A stretch of DNA of 64,000 bases from Burkholderiaceae bacterium. GTDB taxonomy: Bacteria > Pseudomonadota > Gammaproteobacteria > Burkholderiales > Burkholderiaceae_C. The translations under genes and the position numbers were made by a program. The notes beneath the pieces were generated by a model. It ran no database searches. It was not told the origin of the DNA and saw nothing but the letters and a program-made list of their open reading frames with translations. Shown here piece by piece: positions 20,645 through 28,453 of the stretch. Each line of letters begins with the position of its first letter. The first letter of the stretch is position 1. Location of the stretch: NCBI GenBank assembly GCA_024235995.1, contig JACKLI010000001.1, positions 3,038,001 through 3,102,000 of the forward strand. Reading direction: 5' to 3'.

Positions 20645-20861
20645 GCGTCCGGACGAGGGGCCCCCGCTTGCGGGGATCGGCCAGCGAATTCGATCAGGCG
20701 GCCGACCACCCAGGCTCATGTTCACACCCCAGACGATCGGAGGCCGCCAGAATGAGCGCCCGGACGAGGGGCCCCGCTTGCGGGGATCGGCCAGCGAATT
20801 CGATCGGGCGGCCGACCACTCGGGCCCATGTTCACACCCCAGACGACCGGAGGCCGCCAGA
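20641..20861 (+). repeat. Two tandem ~110-bp repeats between mrpF and mrpG
   Basis: Copy 1 (20641-20751, 111 bp) and copy 2 (20752-20861, 110 bp) differ at a few positions. Each begins with ATGAGCG and ends with CGGAGGCCGCCAGA, and each contains CCCCGCTTGCGGGGATCGG and GCCAGCGAATTCGATC. The mrpG start (ATGAGTGTC) follows directly, so the boundary motif ATGAGYG occurs three times. The first ATG overlaps the mrpF stop. The second copy reads open into mrpG. Confidence 0.9.
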
Positions 20862-21263
20862 ATGAGTGTCGACGCCGTACCCCTCTGGGCTCAAATCCTG
20901 GTCGGCTGCCTGCTGCTGCTGAGCGCCGCGCTCACCCTGGCCGCCGCCTGGGGCGTGCTGCGCCTGGACGACTTCTTCAAGCGCCTGCACCCGCCGGCGC
21001 TAGCCCTGGTGGGCGGCGCCTGGTGCGTCGCGCTGGCCTCGATGCTGTTCTTTTCGCTGCACGACGGCCAGCTGCAGCTGCGCAGCTGGCTGATCGTCAT
21101 CGTGCTGTCGGTCACCGTGCCCGTCACCACCGTCATCCTCAGCCGCGCGGCGCTGTTCCGGGAGCGGCGCAAGCCCTCCTCGGGGGCGAACCTGCCGCCA
21201 CCGCTGCACCCGGCCCCAACGACGGAGTCCCCGGACGGCGCGCCGCCGCCCGACGCACGCTGA
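20862..21263 (+). CDS. mrpG: Monovalent cation/H+ antiporter subunit G
   Basis: This is the last gene of the Mrp/Pha operon, 133 aa from MSVDAVPLWAQILVG. It has three hydrophobic segments and the MrpG signature WGVLRLDDFFKRLHPPA, plus SVTVPVTTVILSRAA in the third helix. The C-terminal 30 residues are proline-rich. GGAGGCCGCCAGA before the ATG supplies the ribosome-binding site and comes from the upstream repeat. In-frame extension into the repeat is possible but does not resemble the family. Confidence 0.93.
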   Translation: MSVDAVPLWAQILVGCLLLLSAALTLAAAWGVLRLDDFFKRLHPPALALVGGAWCVALASMLFFSLHDGQLQLRSWLIVIVLSVTVPVTTVILSRAALFRERRKPSSGANLPPPLHPAPTTESPDGAPPPDAR

Positions 21264-21280
21264 AGCGGCGCGCTCCGTGG

Positions 21281-24085
21281 TCAGTGCGCCTGCTCCCAGT
21301 TGGCGCCCACCCCCACCTCGGCCAGCAGCGGCACCTTCAGCTGCGCCACACCGGCCATCAGGCGCGGCAGCTCGGCGCGGACCCACTCGACCTCGGCGTC
21401 GGGCACCTCCAGCACCAGCTCGTCGTGCACCTGCATCACCATGCGGCTGGCGCGGCCCTGATCGAGCGCCTGCTGCACCGCCACCATGGCCTTCTTGATC
21501 AGGTCGGCCGCCGTGCCCTGCATGGGCGCGTTGATGGCGGCGCGCTCGGCGCCCTGGCGGCGCGGGCCGTTGGGGGAGTTGATCTCGGGCAGCATCAGGC
21601 GCCGGCCGAACACCGTCTCCACGTAGCCCTGCGCCTTGGCCAGCTGGCGCGTCTCGTCCATGTAGCGCCGCACACCCGGGTAGCGCTCGAAATAGCGCTG
21701 GATGTAGTTCTTGGCCGCCGTGTTGTCTAGCCCCAAGTTGCGCGCCAGGCCAAAGCTGCTCATGCCGTAGATGAGGCCGAAGTTGATCACCTTGGCGTAG
21801 CGGCGCTGCTCGCTGCTGACCTGATCGACCGGCACGCCGAACACCTCGCTGGCGGTGGCGCGGTGCACGTCCAGCCCGTCGTGGAAGGCCTTGAGCAAGG
21901 CCGCGTCGCCCGACAGGTGGGCCATGATGCGCAGCTCGATCTGGCTATAGTCGCAGCTCATGATGACGTGGCCCGGCGGCGCGACGAAGGCCTCGCGGAT
22001 GCGCCGGCCCTCGGGCGTGCGCACGGGAATGTTCTGCAGGTTGGGGTCGTTGCTGGCCAGGCGCCCGGTCACGGCCACGGCCTGCGCGTAGTGGGTGTGC
22101 ACGCGGCCCGCCGCGTCGACGAGCTGCGGCAGCTTGTCGGTGTAGGTGCCCTTGAGCTTGGACAGGCCCCGGTGCTCCAGGATGCGCGCCGGCAGCGGGT
22201 AGTCCTCGGCCAGCTTTTCCAGCACCTCCTCATCGGTGCTGGGCTTGCCGGTGGCGGTCTTCTTGACGATGGGCAGGCCCAGCCTGTCGAAGAAGATCTC
22301 GCCGATCTGCTTGGGGCTGCCCAGGTTGAAGGGCTGGCCGGCGAGCTGGTGCGCCTCGGCCTCCAGCGCCACGATGCGCTCGCCCAGCTCGTGGCTCTGC
22401 TTCCTCAGCAGGCTGGCGTCGATCAGCACGCCGTGGCGCTCGATGCGGTAGAGCACCTCGCTGCACTGCACCTCCAGCTCGTAGATGGCGCGCAGGCGCT
22501 CATGGGCCTGCAGGCGCGGCCACAGCACGCGGTGCACATCCAGCGTCTGGTCCGAGTCCTCGCACGAATAGCGCGCCGCCTGCTCCACCGGCACCTGGGC
22601 AAACGGGATCTGGTGCACGCCCTTGCCGCACAGGTCCTCGTAGTTGATGCCGCTGCGCCCCAGGTGGCGCTCGGCCAGGCTGGCCAGGTTGTGCGAGCGG
22701 TGCACCTCCAGCACGTAGCTTTGCAGCATGGTGTCGTGCGCGTAGCCGGCCACCTCGATGCCGTGGTTGGCCAGCACGTGGCGGTCGTACTTGATGTGCT
22801 GGCCCAGCTTCTTCCTGGCCGGGTCTTGCAGCCAGGGCTTCAGGCGCGCCAGCACGTCGTCGATGGGCAGTTGCACCGGCGCGTCCGGCCCGGTGTGCGC
22901 CAGCGGGATGTAGGCCGCCTCGCCCGGCACCACGCTGAAGGAGATGCCGACGATGCGCGCCTGCATCTCGTCGATGGAGGTGGTCTCGGTGTCCAGCGCC
23001 GTCAGCTCGGCGGCCTCGATCCTCGCCAGCCAGCGCTCGAACGCGGGCCAGTCGAGGATGGTTTCGTAGACCAGGCCGCTGCCGGCCTGGGAGGCGGCCG
23101 GTGGGTCGGCAAACAGGTCGTCGGCGGGCGCCGCGGCCGCGGCGGCGGGCTTGGGGACGGGCCTGGCACCCTCGGCACCCGCCAGGGCCTTGACCAGCGT
23201 CTTGAAACCGAATTTTTCATAAAAACGGGCCAGGTCGCCCGTCTGCTGCGCGCGAACAGCTATCGAATCAAGAGCAGGCAGGCTCTCGACGTAGCCGTCC
23301 AGGTCGCAGTCGGTGCGAATCTTCAGCAGCTCGCGCCCGGTGGGCAGCCAGGCCAGCCTGTCGCGCAGGTTCTGGCCGGCGGCGCCCTTGATCTCGCCCG
23401 CGTGCGCGACGATGCCGTCCAGCGAGCCGTATTCGGCCAGCCACTTGGCGGCGGTCTTGGGGCCCACCTTGTCGACGCCGGGCACGTTGTCGATGGCGTC
23501 GCCCACCAGGGTCTGGAAGTCCAGCATCTGCGAGGCCGCCACGCCGAACTCGGCCTGCACGCCGGCCAGGTCGCGGCGCTTGCCGCTCATGGTGTCGATG
23601 ATGGCGATGCGCTCGTTGACGAGCTGGGCCAGGTCCTTGTCGCCGCTGGAGATCAGCACCTGCAGGCCCTGCGCGGCCGCGGCGTGCGCCAGCGTGCCGA
23701 TGACGTCGTCGGCCTCCACCCCCGGCACCGCCAGCACCGGCCAGCCCAGCAGGCCGACCACCTCGTGGATCGGCTCGATCTGGCTGCGCAGGTCGTCGGG
23801 CATGGACGCGCGGTTGGCCTTGTATTCGGGATAGATCGCGTCGCGGAAGGTGGGGCCCGAGGCGTCGAACACGCAGGCGGCGTAGGCCGCGTCGGGGTAG
23901 TCCTTGCGCAGCACGCCCAGCATGTTGATCATGCCGCGGATGGCGCCGGTGGGCGCGCTGTGCGGGTCCGCCGGATCGACCCGCAGGTCGGGCATGGCGT
24001 GGAACGCCCGGTACAGGTAGCTGGAGCCGTCGACCAGCAGCAGTTGCGGGCGCGCGCCGGCGGGCGTGGAGGGGGTGTCGGTCAT
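21281..24085 (-). CDS. polA: DNA polymerase I
   Basis: DNA polymerase I acts in repair and Okazaki-fragment maturation. The protein is 934 aa from MTDTPSTPAGARPQLLLVDGSSYLYRAFH. It has a 5'-3' nuclease domain (about 1-300, DKDLAQLVN), a 3'-5' exonuclease domain (about 340-540, LDTETTSID and KIKYD-type motifs) and the polymerase domain (about 550-934, with SCDYSQIELR, RRYAKVINFGLIYGMS and MQVHDELVLEVPD). The linker near residues 270-290 is encoded by an AT-richer stretch resembling a dispersed repeat (23212-23274). It is convergent with mrpG, with 17 bases between stops. Confidence 0.97.
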   Translation of the reverse strand: MTDTPSTPAGARPQLLLVDGSSYLYRAFHAMPDLRVDPADPHSAPTGAIRGMINMLGVLRKDYPDAAYAACVFDASGPTFRDAIYPEYKANRASMPDDLRSQIEPIHEVVGLLGWPVLAVPGVEADDVIGTLAHAAAAQGLQVLISSGDKDLAQLVNERIAIIDTMSGKRRDLAGVQAEFGVAASQMLDFQTLVGDAIDNVPGVDKVGPKTAAKWLAEYGSLDGIVAHAGEIKGAAGQNLRDRLAWLPTGRELLKIRTDCDLDGYVESLPALDSIAVRAQQTGDLARFYEKFGFKTLVKALAGAEGARPVPKPAAAAAAPADDLFADPPAASQAGSGLVYETILDWPAFERWLARIEAAELTALDTETTSIDEMQARIVGISFSVVPGEAAYIPLAHTGPDAPVQLPIDDVLARLKPWLQDPARKKLGQHIKYDRHVLANHGIEVAGYAHDTMLQSYVLEVHRSHNLASLAERHLGRSGINYEDLCGKGVHQIPFAQVPVEQAARYSCEDSDQTLDVHRVLWPRLQAHERLRAIYELEVQCSEVLYRIERHGVLIDASLLRKQSHELGERIVALEAEAHQLAGQPFNLGSPKQIGEIFFDRLGLPIVKKTATGKPSTDEEVLEKLAEDYPLPARILEHRGLSKLKGTYTDKLPQLVDAAGRVHTHYAQAVAVTGRLASNDPNLQNIPVRTPEGRRIREAFVAPPGHVIMSCDYSQIELRIMAHLSGDAALLKAFHDGLDVHRATASEVFGVPVDQVSSEQRRYAKVINFGLIYGMSSFGLARNLGLDNTAAKNYIQRYFERYPGVRRYMDETRQLAKAQGYVETVFGRRLMLPEINSPNGPRRQGAERAAINAPMQGTAADLIKKAMVAVQQALDQGRASRMVMQVHDELVLEVPDAEVEWVRAELPRLMAGVAQLKVPLLAEVGVGANWEQAH
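23212..23274. repeat. Repeat-like segment embedded in frame in polA
   Basis: The plus strand reads TTTTTCATAAAAACGGGCC, then CTGCTGCGCGCGAACAGCTA, then TCGAATCA. The TGCGCGA-CAGCTAT-ATCA end matches the intergenic copies at 8876 and 13998. The A+T-rich flank stands out from the GC-rich gene. It encodes part of the linker between the two nuclease domains. Confidence 0.4.
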
Positions 24086-24111
24086 GGCCAAATTGTGCAC
24101 GCGCGCGAAGG

Positions 24112-24285
24112 CGGCCAGGAGCCTGGGCGGCAGAAGGCGTCGAAGCGAAACGTGCGAAAACGAGGACAGCGTGGTGATACCAACAAGCCCATAGCCGAGC
24201 TATGGGCGCCGTTGGGAGCGCCGCGATGGACCGTTTTCTCGCGCGTTGCAGCCGACGCAGCTTCTGCCGCCCAGGCTCCCAGGCC
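24112..24285. repeat. ~170-bp imperfect palindrome between polA and the DUF2782 gene
   Basis: Perfect 19-bp arms at 24118-24136 (GGAGCCTGGGCGGCAGAAG) and 24261-24279 flank an interior that is itself mostly self-complementary: GCGTCG with CGACGC, GAAAACG with CGTTTTC, and CCCATAGCCGAGCTATGGG at the centre. The whole segment could fold into one long hairpin. It fills the divergent intergenic space, so it may be a MITE-like insertion or a structured leader. Confidence 0.8.
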
Positions 24286-24307
24286 CCATCGCAACTACAA
24301 TGAATCC

Positions 24308-24658
24308 ATGCGTTCAAACCTTGTTTTTCGGGCCGTGCTGGCGGCACTGTGCCTGGGCATCGGCGCCGTGGCCAGCGCCCAGGCGCCCGCGCCGGCAGCC
24401 GCCACCCAGGCGCCCGCCAACGCGCCGGTGGTGCGCGAGCAGACCGCGCCGGGCGGCGCCTCGCAGCGCATCGAGCGCATCGAGGTGGAAGACGCCGGCA
24501 GCCGCATCGACGAGCTGCGCGTGGGCGGCCAGACGCAGTCCATCACGGTGCACCCCAAGGCCGACGTGCCACCCTACAACGTGCAGCCCGCCAACCCGAG
24601 CCACCCCGATGGCCGCGACGGCGCCGGCCGGCGCACCTGGAACGTGCTCAGCTTCTGA
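24308..24658 (+). CDS. DUF2782-type exported protein
   Basis: This is a 116-aa protein with an N-terminal signal peptide (MRSNLVFRAVLAALCLGIGAVASAQA, cleavage probable after residue 25). An alanine/proline linker follows, then a conserved domain with IERIEVEDAGSRIDELRVGGQTQSITVHPK and a C-terminal RRTWNVLSF. This matches my memory of the DUF2782 family found beside polA/thrB in Burkholderiales; its function is unknown. It lies 11 bases before thrB on the same strand. Confidence 0.85.
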   Translation: MRSNLVFRAVLAALCLGIGAVASAQAPAPAAATQAPANAPVVREQTAPGGASQRIERIEVEDAGSRIDELRVGGQTQSITVHPKADVPPYNVQPANPSHPDGRDGAGRRTWNVLSF

Positions 24659-24669
24659 CGCGTTGCCGC

Positions 24670-25656
24670 ATGGCTGTCTACACCGAAGTCTCCGAACGCG
24701 AGGCCGGCGCCCTGCTGCAGGCGCTGGACCTGGGTGAATTGCAGGCCCTGCGCGGCATCGAGGGCGGCATCGAGAACACCAACTACTTCGTCACCAGCAG
24801 CACGGGCGAATGGGTGCTGACCCTGTTCGAGCGCCTGACGCACGCGCAGCTGCCCTTTTACCTGCACCTGATGAAGCACCTGGCGCAGCACGGCGTGCCG
24901 GTGCCCGAGCCGCAGGCCAAGCCCGAGGGCGCGCGCGTGCCGGCCGGCGAGGACGACATCCTGCACACCGTGTGCGGCAAGCCCGCGGCGCTGGTCAACC
25001 GCCTGCGCGGCAAGAGCGAGCTGAACCCCGGCCGCGCCCACTGCGCCGCCGTGGGCGACATGCTGGCGCGCGCCCACCTGGCCACGCGCGACTACGAGCG
25101 GCGCCAGCCCAACCTGCGCGGCCTGCCCTGGTGGAACGAGACCGCGCCCGCCGTGCTGCCCCACCTGGACGAGGCGCAGGCCGCGCTGCTGCGCGCCGAG
25201 CTGGCCTACCAGAACCACGTGGCCGCCGGCAGCGCCTACGCCGCGCTGCCGCGCGGCGCGGTGCATGCCGACCTGTTCCGCGACAACGTGATGTTTGCCG
25301 GCACGCCCGAGCAGCCCGAGCTGACGGGCTTCTTCGACTTCTACTTCGCCGGCGTCGACACCTGGCTGTTCGACCTGGCCGTGACGCTGAACGACTGGGC
25401 CATCGACCTGCCCAGCGGCGCCACCGACGAGCCGCGCACCCGCGCCCTGCTGGACGCCTACCAGGCCGTGCGCCCGCTGACCGACGCCGAGCGGCGCCTG
25501 CTGCCGGCCATGCTGCGCGCCGGGGCGCTGCGCTTCTGGATCTCGCGGCTGTGGGACTTCCACCTGCCGCGCAGCGCCAGCCTGCTGACGCCGCACGACC
25601 CGCGCCACTTCGAGCGCGTGCTGCGCCAGCGCGCGGCCGCGCCCATCACGCCATGA
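24670..25656 (+). CDS. thrB: Homoserine kinase (APH-type ThrB)
   Basis: This enzyme phosphorylates homoserine in threonine biosynthesis. It belongs to the aminoglycoside-phosphotransferase-fold ThrB of proteobacteria rather than the GHMP type. The protein is 328 aa from MAVYTEVSEREAGALL. Visible signatures are GGIENTNYFVTSSTGEWVLTLFE, the catalytic loop GAVHADLFRDNVMF (catalytic D) and the metal-binding GFFDFYFAGVDTWLFDLA. A truncated membrane-protein gene overlaps its stop by four bases. Confidence 0.95.
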   Translation: MAVYTEVSEREAGALLQALDLGELQALRGIEGGIENTNYFVTSSTGEWVLTLFERLTHAQLPFYLHLMKHLAQHGVPVPEPQAKPEGARVPAGEDDILHTVCGKPAALVNRLRGKSELNPGRAHCAAVGDMLARAHLATRDYERRQPNLRGLPWWNETAPAVLPHLDEAQAALLRAELAYQNHVAAGSAYAALPRGAVHADLFRDNVMFAGTPEQPELTGFFDFYFAGVDTWLFDLAVTLNDWAIDLPSGATDEPRTRALLDAYQAVRPLTDAERRLLPAMLRAGALRFWISRLWDFHLPRSASLLTPHDPRHFERVLRQRAAAPITP

Positions 25657-25692
25657 AGCTCAACGTCGTCCCCGCCGCCGCCGGCGCCCAGT
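25653..25692 (+). pseudogene. 5' fragment of a membrane-protein gene (BPSS1780-like), cut by an IS21 element
   Basis: ATG at 25653 overlaps the thrB stop (ATGA) and opens MKLNVVPAAAGAQ before the IS begins at 25693. This N-terminus resembles, from memory, the MKLxIVPAxxGxQW start of BPSS1780-family membrane proteins encoded after thrB in related bacteria. No continuation is found on the far side of the IS (28215 onward), so most of the gene is missing here. Confidence 0.6.
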
Positions 25693-25798
25693 TGTTGATT
25701 CATTTCCAAAGCTGGGCCATTTCGGGACGCATTCACGTTGAAATTTGAGCCACGTTGCCGCTCTATCCTGCTGAATTTTTCAGCACGGGGGAGCAGGA

Positions 25799-27334
25799 GT
25801 GATCAACGTGAGCACATTGAGCAAGTTACGCCGCCTCGTGCTGAGGCAGGACGTGTCGGTGCGCGAGGCCAGCCGGCGCCTGGGCATCTCGCGCAACACA
25901 GCCACCAAGTGGCTCAAAGACGGGCAGATGGCCGAACCCCGATACCCGCAGCGGGTGTCGGGCCCCAGCATCCTGGATCCGTACAAGGAGCAGTTGAGCC
26001 AATGGCTCAAGGCCGATAGCCATCGCAGCAAACGCGATCGACGCGGGATCAAGGCCATGTTTGAGGCGCTGCGCGCGCAGGGCTACAGCGGCAGCCGAGG
26101 GCCGGTCTACGCCTTTGCCCAGCGCTGGCAGCAAGAGCAAGGCAACGCTGCGCGTGGTGCGGGGTTCGTGCCGCTGAGCTTCGAGTTGGGCGAGGCGTTC
26201 CAGTTCGACTGGAGCTGCGAGTACCTGTTCATCGGCGGGCTGCGCCGCCGCCTGGAAGTGGCACACACCAAGCTGGCGGCCAGTCGCGCCTTCTGCCTGG
26301 TGGCGTACTACAGCCAAGCGCACGAGATGCTGTTCGATGCGCACGCACGGGCGTTCGCCCTCTTCGGTGGCGTGCCCCGGCGGGGCATCTACGACAACAT
26401 GAAGACCGCTGTGGACAAGGTCGGCCATGGCAAACAGCGCAGCGTCAATGCACGCTTCGAGGCGATGACCGGGCACTACCTGTTCGAGCCGGAGTTCTGC
26501 AACCGGGCCGCCGGCTGGGAGAAGGGGGTCGTGGAGAAGAACGTTCAGGATCGGCGCAAGGACATCTGGCGTGAGGCCAGCGAGCGGCGCTGGGGGACGC
26601 TTGGTGAACTCAACGACTGGTTGCAGCAGGCCTGCGTGAAGGCCTGGGCTGAGATGAGTCACCCGGAATGGACTCAGCTCACGGTGGCCGATGTCTGGCA
26701 GGACGAACGTGCTCGTCTCATGCCCAACCCCCGTGCGTTTGATGGCTACGTGGAGCAGCCGGTACGGGTCTCTGCGACCGCACTGATCCACTTCCAGCGC
26801 AACCGCTACAGCGTGCCGTGTGAATGGATTCATGCGGTGGTCAGTCTGCGGGCCTACGCGGATGGCCTGCTGGTGGTCGGGCCCGATGGGCGACAGGTGC
26901 GCCTGGCGCGCAGCTTCGAACGTGATCAGACGCTCTACGACTGGATGCATTACATCGCGCTCATCGAGCGAAAGCCCGGCGCGCTGCGCAACGGCGCGCC
27001 CTTCAAGACCATGCCCGAGCCACTGCAGGAAATGCAGCGCCAGTTGCTGCGCCACAGCGGTGGCGACAGGGTGATGGCGCAGGTGCTCATGGGGGTGAGC
27101 CTGCATGGACTGGAGGCCGTGGTGGTGGCGGTAGAGCTGGCGCTGCAGTCCGGGCGGGTGAGTGCCGAGCACGTGCTCAACGTGCTCTCGCGTCTGAAGG
27201 AGCAGCGCGTGCCCGAGCCACCGGTGGCCACGATGCTCAAGCTCAACACGCCGCCACTGGCCAACCTGCAGCGCTACGACGCACTGCGCAACGTCCAGCC
27301 TCATGAGGCATCACCGGAGTCCGACCATGCATGA
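25799..27334 (+). CDS. istA: IS21-family transposase IstA (copy 1)
   Basis: IstA is the DDE integrase-type transposase, 511 aa from a GTG start preceded by GGAGCAGGA. The N-terminal helix-turn-helix (about 8-40, SVREASRRLGISRNTATKWL) binds the element ends. The rve core has probable catalytic D137 (FQFDWSCEY), D199 (RGIYDNMKTAV) and E246 (GVVEKNVQDRR). A C-terminal basic region follows. Its end overlaps istB by eight bases, the usual IS21 arrangement. Confidence 0.95.
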   Translation: MINVSTLSKLRRLVLRQDVSVREASRRLGISRNTATKWLKDGQMAEPRYPQRVSGPSILDPYKEQLSQWLKADSHRSKRDRRGIKAMFEALRAQGYSGSRGPVYAFAQRWQQEQGNAARGAGFVPLSFELGEAFQFDWSCEYLFIGGLRRRLEVAHTKLAASRAFCLVAYYSQAHEMLFDAHARAFALFGGVPRRGIYDNMKTAVDKVGHGKQRSVNARFEAMTGHYLFEPEFCNRAAGWEKGVVEKNVQDRRKDIWREASERRWGTLGELNDWLQQACVKAWAEMSHPEWTQLTVADVWQDERARLMPNPRAFDGYVEQPVRVSATALIHFQRNRYSVPCEWIHAVVSLRAYADGLLVVGPDGRQVRLARSFERDQTLYDWMHYIALIERKPGALRNGAPFKTMPEPLQEMQRQLLRHSGGDRVMAQVLMGVSLHGLEAVVVAVELALQSGRVSAEHVLNVLSRLKEQRVPEPPVATMLKLNTPPLANLQRYDALRNVQPHEASPESDHA

Positions 27335-28142
27335 CGTCATTGATGCCCTCAAAGCGCTGGGCCTGCACGGCATGGCCAGTGCCTGGCCGGAGGTACTGGG
27401 CACCGCCCGCATGAAGTCGCTGGATCATGAGGCCGTGCTGCACCAGCTCATCAAGGCCGAGACCGCTCAGCGTGAGGTGCGTTCCATGGCTTACCAGATG
27501 CGCGTGGCGCGCTTCCCTTCGCACCGTGACCTCGCCGGCTTTGACTTCGCCCACGCGCAGCTCGACGAAGCACTGGTGCGCCAGTTGCACACCCTTCGCT
27601 TCGTGGAGTCGGCGCACAACGTGGTGCTGGTTGGTGGCCCCGGCACGGGTAAAACCCACCTGGCCACGAGCCTGGGGATCGAGGCCATTCGCATGCATGG
27701 CAAGCGGGTGCGCTTCTTCTCAACGGTGGAGCTGGTCAACGCCCTGGAGCTGGAGAAGGCGCAGAACAAGGCCGGGCAAATGGCGCACCGCCTGATGTAC
27801 GTCGATCTGGTGATCCTGGATGAACTGGGCTACCTGCCATTCACGCAGTCGGGCGGCGCGATGCTGTTCCACCTGCTCTCCAAACTCTATGAGCGAACGA
27901 GCGTGGTGATCACCACCAACCTCACCTTCTCGGAGTGGAGCAGCGTCTTTGGAGACGCCAAGATGACCACGGCCTTGCTTGACCGGCTCACGCACCATTG
28001 CCACATCGTCGAGACGGGCAACGAGAGCTGGCGATTCAAGCACTCCAGTGCCGCTGGCGCGGCTCCCCCAAAGCAACGCCCAAAGAGCCAGAAAGGAGAT
28101 CGAAAAACAGCAGACCCGATAGACTTATCCACAACCGAATAG
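27327..28142 (+). CDS. istB: IS21-family helper ATPase IstB (copy 1)
   Basis: IstB is the AAA+ ATPase that selects target DNA and activates IstA. It has 271 aa from MHDVIDALKALGL at 27327; an in-frame start at 27303 adds eight residues but lies inside istA. Walker A GGPGTGKT is at 103-110 and Walker B LVILDELGYL at 161-170. It starts eight bases before the istA stop. Confidence 0.95.
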   Translation: MHDVIDALKALGLHGMASAWPEVLGTARMKSLDHEAVLHQLIKAETAQREVRSMAYQMRVARFPSHRDLAGFDFAHAQLDEALVRQLHTLRFVESAHNVVLVGGPGTGKTHLATSLGIEAIRMHGKRVRFFSTVELVNALELEKAQNKAGQMAHRLMYVDLVILDELGYLPFTQSGGAMLFHLLSKLYERTSVVITTNLTFSEWSSVFGDAKMTTALLDRLTHHCHIVETGNESWRFKHSSAAGAAPPKQRPKSQKGDRKTADPIDLSTTE

Positions 28143-28214
28143 TCAAAGAATCCATCAACCCAGTGGCTCAATATTCAACGTGATCACTGGCTCAGTTGTG
28201 CTGATGAATCAACA

Positions 28215-28453
28215 ATCGCACCTCTTATTGTTTGCATCAATATATTTCAATACTGGAACCTAAACCACCCCGAGTTTTGAGGAGACTGAAACACCACAGG
28301 AAACTCCTTGACAAGGCGACTCAAAGAGTAGCTCATAAAAGCCTGTTCTTTGACGTTTCGCTTCCTGTCCGTACGACGAACGCACCGCGTCGGGTGGCTT
28401 GGTAGGCCAAGTTTTTATGGGCTACATAGCCCTTTCCATAGCATTAGCGGACC
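28215..28453. other. AT-richer non-coding patch between IS copy 1 and uvrD
   Basis: About 240 bases are clearly lower in GC than the host genes on both sides. I see no convincing gene. It contains a small plus-strand terminator-like hairpin (CTTGG-TAGG-CCAAG then TTTTT, 28398-28416) and a palindrome GGGCTACATAGCCC (28419-28432). It does not continue the membrane-protein gene cut at 25692, so it looks like foreign or remnant DNA. Confidence 0.6.

Larger units (their letters stand above)
25693..28214 (+). mobile_element. IS21-family insertion sequence, copy 1
   Basis: This 2,522-bp element has termini TGTTGATTCAT and ATGAATCAACA. Sub-terminal repeats (CACGTTGAAATTTGAGCCAC on the left, ACGTTGAATATTGAGCCAC inverted on the right) are typical of IS21. 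It carries istA and istB in overlapping frames. The flanking bases (...GCCCAGT and ATCGCAC...) show no target-site duplication. The same element recurs at 40975-43496 and, inverted, at 54406-56927, with identical predicted proteins. Confidence 0.95.

Noticed and set aside
25826..27304. A 492-codon open frame antisense to istA, present in all three IS copies
   Set aside because: It recurs only because the DNA copies are identical; the translation shows no family signature and the sense frame encodes a complete transposase.
25685..28222. A target-site duplication for IS copy 1
   Set aside because: The bases left (GCCCAGT) and right (ATCGCAC) do not match at any length from 4 to 8; the same is true for the other two copies.
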